DNA of 5,578 nt from Burkholderiaceae bacterium (GTDB lineage Bacteria > Pseudomonadota > Gammaproteobacteria > Burkholderiales > Burkholderiaceae): NCBI GenBank assembly GCA_025458735.1, contig JALORV010000191.1, forward strand, positions 1-5,578. The letters run 5' to 3'. The notes beneath the pieces were generated by a model. It was not told the origin of the DNA. It saw only the letters and a program-made list of their open reading frames with translations, and searched no databases. The position numbers and the translations under genes were made by a program. Below are positions 1 to 5,043 of this stretch, piece by piece (positions within the stretch are counted from its first letter, which is position 1; every line of letters begins with the position of its first letter).

Positions 1-2
1 GA

Positions 3-8
3 TATAGT
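3..8 (+). promoter_or_regulatory. Possible -10 element upstream of the SDR gene
   Basis: The hexamer TATAGT matches the sigma-70 -10 consensus TATAAT at five of six positions. It is one of the few AT-rich spots in this window and would give a leader of roughly 60 nt before the SDR start at 78. The matching -35 box would lie left of the window edge, so the promoter cannot be confirmed here. Bases 1-77 otherwise hold no convincing gene. Confidence 0.22.
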
Positions 9-18
9 CGTGCGGCGG

Positions 19-60
19 CGCACCAGTCCTTCGGCATACCAGCCCGGCGCCGCACCAGTC
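19..60 (+). repeat. 10-bp direct repeat pair in the SDR leader
   Basis: The sequence CGCACCAGTC occurs at 19-28 and again at 51-60, with start points exactly 32 bp apart, close to three helical turns. A shorter related ACCAG lies between them at 38-42. Direct repeats on one helix face just upstream of a catabolic gene could bind a regulator, but the arms are short and no operator family is recognised. Confidence 0.35.
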
Positions 61-63
61 ACT

Positions 64-70
64 GGGAGAG
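64..70 (+). promoter_or_regulatory. Ribosome binding site of the SDR gene
   Basis: GGGAGAG lies seven bases before the ATG at 78 and contains a good Shine-Dalgarno core (GGGAG). It settles the start codon, because the reading frame is open further upstream to the window edge but has no other ATG or GTG there. Confidence 0.7.
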
Positions 71-77
71 CCCGGCA

Positions 78-824
78 ATGAACCAACTCGACATGCAGGG
101 GCGCGCGGCCATCGTGACCGGCGGCGCGGCGGGCATCGGACTGGCGATCGCGCAGCGACTCGTCGCGTCGGGCGCGCGCGTCAGCCTGTGGGATCGCGAC
201 GCCGCAGCGCTCGACACGGCGGCGCGCTCACTGGGCCCGGGCACGCACGTGGCCGCAGTCGACGTGACGCGCGAAGCCGACGTGACCGCCGCGTTCGCCG
301 CCGCCACTGCGGCGCTCAAGCGCATCGACGCGCTCGTCTGCAGCGCCGGCATCACCGGTCCCAACACGACGGTCGAGCAGTACCCGCTGGCGGCGTGGAA
401 GGAAGTCATCGACATCAACCTGACCGGGCTCTTCCTCTGCAACCGCGCGGTGATCGGTCACATGACGGCGAACAACTACGGCCGCATCGTCAACATCGCC
501 TCGATCGCCGGCAAGGAAGGCAACCCCAACGCATCTGCCTACAGCGCCTCGAAGGCGGCCGTCATCGCATTGACCAAGTCGCTTGGCAAGGAACTCGCGA
601 AGACCGGCATCCGCGTCAACTGCGTGACGCCGGCCGCGGTGAAGACGGGCATGTTCGCGCAGATGACGCCGGCCCACATCGACTTCATGCTGTCCAAGAT
701 CCCGATGGGACGATTCGGCGAGGTCGACGAGATCGCCGCGCTGGTGACGTGGCTTGCGACCGAGGAGTGCTCGTTCTCGACCGGCGCGGTGTTCGACCTG
801 TCGGGCGGCCGCGCGGTGTACTGA
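78..824 (+). CDS. Classical SDR-family NAD(P)-dependent oxidoreductase
   Basis: A complete 248-residue classical short-chain dehydrogenase/reductase, the usual length for the family. Visible signatures are the Rossmann glycine motif TGGAAGIG at residues 14-21, an acidic residue at the end of the second strand (Asp39) that normally favours NAD(H) over NADP(H), the CSAG version of the NNAG motif at 88-91, and the full catalytic tetrad Asn114, Ser142, Tyr155, Lys159 (YSASK). It should be a soluble cytoplasmic tetramer that oxidises or reduces a hydroxyl/keto group. The sequence resembles enzymes annotated as 3-oxoacyl-ACP reductase-like or as 2-keto-3-deoxy-L-fuconate/L-rhamnonate 4-dehydrogenase; the sugar-acid role fits the dehydrogenase remnant just downstream better than fatty acid synthesis, but the substrate is inference. 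The Shine-Dalgarno at 64-70 supports the start. The next gene begins eight bases after its stop, so the two were probably co-transcribed. Confidence 0.93.
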   Translation: MNQLDMQGRAAIVTGGAAGIGLAIAQRLVASGARVSLWDRDAAALDTAARSLGPGTHVAAVDVTREADVTAAFAAATAALKRIDALVCSAGITGPNTTVEQYPLAAWKEVIDINLTGLFLCNRAVIGHMTANNYGRIVNIASIAGKEGNPNASAYSASKAAVIALTKSLGKELAKTGIRVNCVTPAAVKTGMFAQMTPAHIDFMLSKIPMGRFGEVDEIAALVTWLATEECSFSTGAVFDLSGGRAVY

Positions 825-832
825 GCGCGCCC

Positions 833-1843
833 GTGAGCACAACGACCGGCCCAACGCCTGGTGCACGCTTCGCGGCGCCCGCGCTGCGTGCGATGGCAGC
901 GGAGCTGCTCGGGGCGGCCGGCATGGATGCCGCGCCCGCGTACGCCGTCGCCGAGGTGCTTGTCGAAGGCGACCTGCTCGGACACGACACGCACGGACTG
1001 GCGCTGCTTGCGCCGTATCTGGCGGAGCTGGAAGCCGGCCCATGAGTCCGCGCGGCACCTATGAACGCATTGCACAGCGGCCAGCGACCGAACTGTGGGA
1101 CGGCCGGCGGCTGCCCGGCCCGTGGCTGGTGCGACAGGCCATCGACGTGGCGATCGAACGCGCGCAGGCCTGCGGCAGCGGCACGGTGGTGATCCGGCGC
1201 AGCCACCACATCGCCTGCCTCGCCGCCTACCTTCAGCGCGCGACCGATCGCGGCTTCGTGCTGCTGCTCACCTGCTCGGATCCGAACGCGGCCAGCGTTG
1301 CGCCGCACGGCGGACTGCGCGCCGTGTTCACGCCCGACCCGCTCGCCTTCGGCGTGCCGACTTCGGGCGATCCACTTCGGGCGATCCGGTGCTGATCGAT
1401 CTGTCGGCCTCGCTGACGACCAACGGCATGACGGCGCGCCTGCATCAGCAGGGGCGGCGGCTGGCGCATCCCTGGCTGCTCGATGCGGACGGCAGGGCCA
1501 CCGACGATCCGGCGGTGCTGTTCGCCGAGCCGAAGGGCACGATCCTGCCCGCCGGCGGCATCGATGCCGGCCACAAGGGCTACGCGCTGGCGCTGTCCAG
1601 GCCATCGATCCCGCAGCGTTCGGGGGCACCGACGCTTTCCTGCGCCAGGCCGACTGGCTGGCCGGCGCCTGCCGCGACAACCCGCCACGACCGGGTGTCG
1701 ATGCGGTGCGGCTGCCGGGCGAGCGCGCGCAGGCGCGCCGGCGCGAGCAGCTGGAACACGGAGTCCAGCTGCAGGCGGACATCCTGCCGGCGCTTGCGCC
1801 GTGGGCCCGCCGGCTCGGCATCGCGCTGCCGGCGGCGCAGTAG
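833..1843 (+). pseudogene. Decayed Ldh-family (malate/L-lactate dehydrogenase-like) oxidoreductase
   Basis: Remnant of an NAD(P)-dependent 2-hydroxyacid (or imino-acid) dehydrogenase of the Ldh_2 family, which includes YlbC, YiaK, ureidoglycolate dehydrogenase and DpkA. Homology runs through four pieces. Piece 1 (833 to about 1041, frame 2, GTG start) contains GHDTHGL, the family's His-Gly region. Piece 2 (about 1042-1373, frame 1) contains RRLPGPWL, RRSHHIA and DPLAFGVPTSGDP. Piece 3 (about 1388-1595, frame 3) contains VLIDLSAS, the LDADGRATDDP stretch and GHKGYALAL. Piece 4 (about 1596-1843, frame 2) contains IDPAAFGGTDAF, RPGV and the C-terminus up to TAG at 1841. The frame changes are explained by an apparent one-base loss near 1036-1044, a 14-bp tandem duplication at 1360-1387, and loss of about 28 codons after GHKGYALAL. 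Joined up, the parent would be about 350-360 residues, the normal family length. The longest surviving pieces lack parts of the fold, so no active enzyme is expected. The original substrate is unknown. Confidence 0.88.
1360..1387 (+). repeat. Perfect 14-bp tandem duplication inside the Ldh pseudogene
   Basis: ACTTCGGGCGATCC occurs twice back to back, at 1360-1373 and 1374-1387, with no mismatch. The unit encodes part of the family motif TSGDP. Fourteen is not a multiple of three, so the second copy moves the reading frame from 1 to 3 and leads into a TGA at 1393-1395. Removing one copy restores TSGDPVLIDLSAS in a single frame, which is what the family normally has. Confidence 0.95.
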
Positions 1844-1855
1844 CGCGCCGCCCGC

Positions 1856-2506
1856 CTACTTGGCCGCCGGCGCGGCCGGAGCGGTGGCCGGCGTGGCGGC
1901 CAGCGCCCGCCGGCGATCGACCTCTTCCTGCGATGCGACGTCGAACACCTTGACGACCTGCTGCACGCCGGGGACCTTGCTCGCCACCAGCGCCGCGATC
2001 TTGCCTTCGTTCTCGGTCACCAGTCCCAGCAGGTAGACGATGCGGCGCTCGGTCACGATCTCGATCGAGTTGAAGGCGATCTCGCGTGTATTGACGAACG
2101 CCGCCCGCACACGGCCCGAAAGCGCCGTATCGGCGGTGCGGTCCGAAAGCGACGACGGCGCCGCGATCGCGAGTTCGTTGACCACCGCTCGCACGTTCTG
2201 CGATGCCCGCGCGATCTCCTCGGCGCGCGCCTTCGTGGCTTCGTCGGGCACCTCCCCGGTCAGCAGCACCTTGCGGTCGAAGCTGTTGACGTTGATATGC
2301 ACCGGCTGGGTCTTGAACGCTGCCGACAGTTCATTGGCCAGCCGCAGCTGGATGGTCTGGTCGTCGACCTGGGCACCGGTGGTGCGTCGATCGGTCACCA
2401 CCAGTGCCGTGCCGGCCGCCACCGCGCCGACGACGATCGGCGCGCAGGCGGCCACGGCTGCCGCACAGGCCAGGCCCGCAGCGGCGCGCATCAGGGAAGC
2501 TCTCAT
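1856..2506 (-). CDS. dolP: Two-BON-domain outer-membrane lipoprotein, DolP (YraP) family
   Basis: A 216-residue predicted lipoprotein. The N-terminus has a short basic start, a hydrophobic stretch and a lipobox Val-Ala-Ala-Cys at 18-21, giving lipidation at Cys21 and a mature protein starting CAP. Two BON domains follow, at about 47-115 and 124-192. The region after the signal (TDRR, then GAQVDDQTIQLRL at 44-56) and the second-domain motif GLVTENEGK at 161-169 align well with E. coli DolP as I remember it. DolP binds anionic phospholipid at division sites, supports outer-membrane integrity and affects septal amidase control. After the second domain comes a tail of about 24 residues, charged then Ala/Pro-rich (193-216), which the 191-residue E. 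coli protein lacks. The ATG at 2506 has a GGAG 11 bases upstream; a second Met at codon 6 is a weaker choice. It is the last gene of the lpoA-yraN-dolP operon, 14 bases after yraN, and converges on the Ldh pseudogene with a 12-bp gap. Confidence 0.87.
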   Translation of the reverse strand: MRASLMRAAAGLACAAAVAACAPIVVGAVAAGTALVVTDRRTTGAQVDDQTIQLRLANELSAAFKTQPVHINVNSFDRKVLLTGEVPDEATKARAEEIARASQNVRAVVNELAIAAPSSLSDRTADTALSGRVRAAFVNTREIAFNSIEIVTERRIVYLLGLVTENEGKIAALVASKVPGVQQVVKVFDVASQEEVDRRRALAATPATAPAAPAAK

Positions 2507-2517
2507 GGGTGCTGCCA

Positions 2518-2521
2518 CTCC
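2518..2521 (-). promoter_or_regulatory. Ribosome binding site of dolP
   Basis: The complement reads GGAG, 11 bases before the dolP ATG at 2506. It overlaps the first base of the yraN stop codon (TAG, 2523-2521), so ribosomes finishing yraN would sit on it. This favours the ATG at 2506 over the ATG at 2491. Confidence 0.45.
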
Positions 2522-2913
2522 TATGCCGCGAAGGCGTCGCGGATCCACTCGATTGTGCCATCGGCGTCGACGCAGACGACGTCGAAGCGGCACGGCGGCC
2601 AGCGCTCGCCGATGTGCTGCAGCAGCCAGTGCTGCGCGGCGCGCAGCAGCCGCTTCTGCTTGAAGCGATCGACGCTGGCCGCCGCACCGCCGAACGAGCG
2701 GCTGCTGCGCAATCGCACCTCGACGAACACCAGCGCCTCGCGCTCGCGCATGATGAGGTCGAGTTCGCCCTCCGGATAGCGCGCGTTGCGCGCCAGCAGC
2801 GCCAGTCCGTGCGCGGCCAGATGCCGGGCCGCGGCTTCCTCGGCGGCGGCACCCGCGCGCTGCTTCGGGGTACGTGCGCCGGTGGCCCGGCGCGTCCGCG
2901 GGGCGGCCGCCAT
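2521..2913 (-). CDS. yraN: YraN family (UPF0102) putative endonuclease-like protein
   Basis: A 130-residue protein, nearly the length of E. coli YraN (131). The nuclease-like fold signatures of the UPF0102 family are present in order: a conserved Glu in the first helix (Glu25), the motif GELD at 49-52, and FVEVR at 63-67, which is the EVxxR-type strand with the putative metal and active-site residues. Then comes the conserved FGGAAASV-x-x-x-K-x-x-R-L segment at 74-89. The N-terminal 18 residues are basic and Ala-rich and probably disordered. The family resembles Holliday-junction-resolvase/restriction-endonuclease-like folds, but its physiological substrate is not established. The start ATG at 2913 overlaps the stop of the upstream lpoA-like gene in a TGATG, so translation is probably coupled; there is no strong Shine-Dalgarno of its own. 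In E. coli, diaA follows yraN; here dolP follows directly. Confidence 0.92.
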   Translation of the reverse strand: MAAAPRTRRATGARTPKQRAGAAAEEAAARHLAAHGLALLARNARYPEGELDLIMREREALVFVEVRLRSSRSFGGAAASVDRFKQKRLLRAAQHWLLQHIGERWPPCRFDVVCVDADGTIEWIRDAFAA

Positions 2914-4097
2914 CAGCGCGCCAGGTCGATGCGCTGCACGGCACCGCCGCGATACACCGCGAGCAGCGGCCGCCGCTCCACCCGCATCGACCGCTCGCGG
3001 TCGACGCGCAGGCGACCGGTGACGCCGTCGATGTCGAAGCGGCGCTCGCCCTTCATCCAGGCGATCGCCAGCCGGTAGGCGTCGATGCCGAAGGCATACA
3101 GTCGCACCAGTTCGGCCGGCAGCGCCGCGTCGGCCGGCGGATACACCATCACCCCGCTGTGATCGGGCTGCAGGAACCACGGCATGTCGACGAAGCGCAC
3201 GCCCTCGAGGTCATGCGCAATGGTGGCGGCGTCGGGCGAGGTGCGCGGGTCGCCGATGTACAGGAGCGACGTGCCGAAGATCTGCGCCGTGCGCGGAATC
3301 AGCGCGCGCATCTGCGCGGCATCGCGGGCATTGAGCGCGAGGAATACAGCCTCGAGCGAGGGCAGGTTGAGCTGCGCCGCCGTGGCGGCCGTGGTGGCCG
3401 GCGTCCACTCGACCAGCCGCGGATTCTCGCCCTCGCGCCGCAGCGCCTGCACATAGGCCTGCGCGATGCGGCGGTCGAGCGCACCGGCGCCGGTCACCAC
3501 CGCGATGCGCGGCCGCGTGTCGGCCCGGCGCGTGCCGACGAACTCCGCGAGCGCCAGCTGGCAGATGCCCTGGGCCTCGGTTTCGAGCGACAGCGCCGCG
3601 GCCAGCAAGGTCGGCGGCGCCGGACGGTCGGACTCCGGAAAGTTGAGCGCGACCAGCGGAGGCGCACTGCGCTGGCCGTCGACGATGTCGGTGACGGCGG
3701 CGCGCGGCAGCGGCCCGACGACTACCGACACCCCGCGTTCGCGCGCCGACGCCAGCGCCGCCGCCAGCGGCTCGCTGCCGTCGTCGAGTTCGACCACCTG
3801 CACGCTGACCTCATCACCCGCGACCTTGTGCGCAGCCAGGAATCCCGCGAGCAGGGCTTCCGCGGGCCGGGCGAACGGACTGGCCGGCGCAGGCAGCAGC
3901 AGCAACACGGACGGCCGCTTCGCAGGCGGGGGCGCACCAGCCGGCGCGCCGACGGTCGCCGGCGGCGACACCGCGGGCAGCGAGGGCGCGGGCAGCATCT
4001 GCGCCGACGCGTGAGCAGCCCATGCGACACTAGCCAGCCAGGGCAGTGACGACCTCAACCAGTGCCGCGCCTGCGGCAGCATCAGCCGACGATTCAT
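2913..4097 (-). CDS. Penicillin-binding protein activator, LpoA/LppC family (C-terminal-domain-only form)
   Basis: A 394-residue secreted protein. A Sec signal peptide is visible: basic start, hydrophobic stretch at about 17-28 and a signal peptidase I site Ala-Ser-Ala|Gln at 30-33. A Pro/Ala linker runs to about 62, followed by a periplasmic-binding-protein-like fold. The C-terminal part (FVDMPWFLQPD, then RLYAFGIDAYRLA, then DGVTGRLRVD) matches the C-terminal domain of E. coli LpoA, the outer-membrane lipoprotein that stimulates PBP1A. Two differences stand out: there is no cysteine in the signal region, so it is not a lipoprotein, and the N-terminal TPR-like domain of the roughly 680-residue enterobacterial protein is absent. 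It may be a soluble periplasmic regulator or binding protein; PBP1A activation is inferred from homology and from synteny with rsmI, yraN and dolP. The ATG at 4097 gives a proper signal peptide, but no good Shine-Dalgarno precedes it; Met6 is an alternative start. Its ATG overlaps the rsmI ATG head to head. Confidence 0.85.
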   Translation of the reverse strand: MNRRLMLPQARHWLRSSLPWLASVAWAAHASAQMLPAPSLPAVSPPATVGAPAGAPPPAKRPSVLLLLPAPASPFARPAEALLAGFLAAHKVAGDEVSVQVVELDDGSEPLAAALASARERGVSVVVGPLPRAAVTDIVDGQRSAPPLVALNFPESDRPAPPTLLAAALSLETEAQGICQLALAEFVGTRRADTRPRIAVVTGAGALDRRIAQAYVQALRREGENPRLVEWTPATTAATAAQLNLPSLEAVFLALNARDAAQMRALIPRTAQIFGTSLLYIGDPRTSPDAATIAHDLEGVRFVDMPWFLQPDHSGVMVYPPADAALPAELVRLYAFGIDAYRLAIAWMKGERRFDIDGVTGRLRVDRERSMRVERRPLLAVYRGGAVQRIDLAR

Positions 4098-5043
4098 GGA
4101 TCCGGACTCGCGCCCCAGCCATCCTTGGAAAGACGACCTGGCCGCGCTGGCGGGACTGGCCGGACAGGAACTGCCTGAGCGGACATTGTATGTAGTCGCG
4201 CTGCCGATCGGCAATGCGGCCGACATCACGCTGCGTGCGCTGTGGGTGCTGGCGCGGGTGGATGCGATCGCTGCCGAGGACACGCGGGTCACCGGCCCGC
4301 TGATGGCGCGTTACGGCATCACCACACCGCTGCTCGCCGCCCACCAGCACAACGAGCGCACGATGGCGGCGGCGATCGTCGAGCGGCTCGCCCGCGGCGA
4401 ACGCGTCGCGCTGGTCAGCGATGCCGGCACACCGGGCCTGTCCGACCCGGGCGCGCTGATTGCGCGCGCCGTGCTCGACCACGGACTGCGCGTGGTGCCG
4501 GTGCCCGGCGCCAGCAGCCTGCTCGCCGCGCTGTCGGTGTCCGGCGTCGAGACCGCCGGCTTCCGTTTTGTCGGCTTTGCGCCGACCGGCGCGCGCGAGC
4601 GCGAGACACTGCTGCGCTCGCTTGCCGCGACCGATGACGCCGCGGTTCTGCTCGAGGCGCCACATCGCATCCGCGCGCTGGCACGCGCCCTGGCCGCCGC
4701 GCTGGCGCCCGATCGTCGCGTGATCCTGGCGCGCGAACTGACCAAGAAGTTCGAGTCGATCAGCGCCTGCACCGCCGCGGAGCTGGCGGGCAACGAACTG
4801 GAAGAGCGCGGCGAGTACGTGGTGGTGATCGATGCCGCGCGACGCCAGGCATCGCAGGTGCTCGGCGAACAGGAGGCGCGCTGGCTCGCGGCGTTGGTCG
4901 CCGAGCTGCCGCCGGCACGCGCGGCGGCCGTCGTCAGCCGCGTCGCGGGCGTGCCACGCGCCGTCGTTTACGAGGCAGCGCTGAAGCTGCGCGGACCGGG
5001 CGGCGCTCCGGATCGCGACAGCGAAACGCCCGTCGAGGACTAA
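4096..5043 (+). CDS. rsmI: 16S rRNA (cytidine(1402)-2'-O)-methyltransferase RsmI
   Basis: A complete 315-residue RsmI (YraL) of the tetrapyrrole methylase fold, which uses S-adenosylmethionine to 2'-O-methylate C1402 of 16S rRNA in the decoding centre, acting with the N4-methyltransferase RsmH. Hallmarks in order: LYVVALPIGNAADIT at 31-45, AEDTR at 60-64, HNE at 85-87, ALVSDAGTPGLSDPG at 105-119, VPVPGASSLLAALSVSG at 134-150 and FVGFAP at 158-163. Further on come EAPHRI (usually ESPHRI), RELTKKFE and GEYVVVI. The C-terminal domain is also present, so the protein is full length. The first 28 residues are not conserved in the family, and no good Shine-Dalgarno precedes the ATG at 4096, but no other ATG or GTG lies before the conserved core. 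Its 5' end overlaps the divergent lpoA-like start and its stop overlaps the convergent rlpA stop. Confidence 0.95.
   Translation: MDPDSRPSHPWKDDLAALAGLAGQELPERTLYVVALPIGNAADITLRALWVLARVDAIAAEDTRVTGPLMARYGITTPLLAAHQHNERTMAAAIVERLARGERVALVSDAGTPGLSDPGALIARAVLDHGLRVVPVPGASSLLAALSVSGVETAGFRFVGFAPTGARERETLLRSLAATDDAAVLLEAPHRIRALARALAAALAPDRRVILARELTKKFESISACTAAELAGNELEERGEYVVVIDAARRQASQVLGEQEARWLAALVAELPPARAAAVVSRVAGVPRAVVYEAALKLRGPGGAPDRDSETPVED
4185..4214 (-). promoter_or_regulatory. Candidate sigma-70 promoter for the lpoA-like/yraN/dolP operon
   Basis: On the minus strand, TTGCCG (4214-4209; four of six matches to TTGACA) and TACAAT (4190-4185; five of six matches to TATAAT) are separated by 18 bp. 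Transcription would start near 4178, giving a leader of about 80 nt before the ATG at 4097. The site lies inside rsmI, over codons for the conserved LYV and PIGN residues, so part of the match may reflect coding constraint. It is proposed because no non-coding space exists upstream of the operon. Confidence 0.35.

Noticed and set aside
1..81. Open frame from the left edge ending in TGA at 79-81, overlapping the SDR ATG as ATGA, which could be the end of an upstream gene.
   Set aside because: Only 26 codons, with rare ATA and AGA codons and third-position GC of about 60 percent against a much higher value in the real genes; no recognisable C-terminus. Left as leader sequence.
59..442. Minus-strand open frame of 127 codons opposite the SDR gene.
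   Set aside because: Exact antisense shadow of a well-supported gene, with Ser/Ala/Arg-rich composition and no motif.
1862..1877. Hairpin GGCCGC-CGGC-GCGGCC as a terminator between the Ldh remnant and dolP.
   Set aside because: It lies within the dolP coding region, encodes its Ala-rich tail and has no T-tract; such hairpins are expected by chance at this GC content.
1095..2036. Long forward open frame of 313 codons across the Ldh remnant and into dolP.
   Set aside because: Only the stretch around 1388-1595 resembles a protein family; the rest is out-of-frame Arg/Ala-rich translation and antisense dolP. It is a product of high GC and of the frameshifts.
1856..2944. dolP reading frame extended upstream to 362 residues.
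   Set aside because: The upstream part is yraN read in another frame. The ATG at 2506 gives a proper lipoprotein signal peptide and has a ribosome binding site.
2874..4049. Forward open frame of 391 codons opposite the lpoA-like gene.
   Set aside because: Arg/Gln/Gly-rich shadow translation with no fold signature; the opposite strand encodes a recognisable LpoA-family protein.
4030..4665. Minus-strand open frame opposite rsmI, also possible upstream extension of the lpoA-like gene.
   Set aside because: The opposite strand carries every RsmI motif, and extending LpoA past 4097 would destroy its signal peptide.
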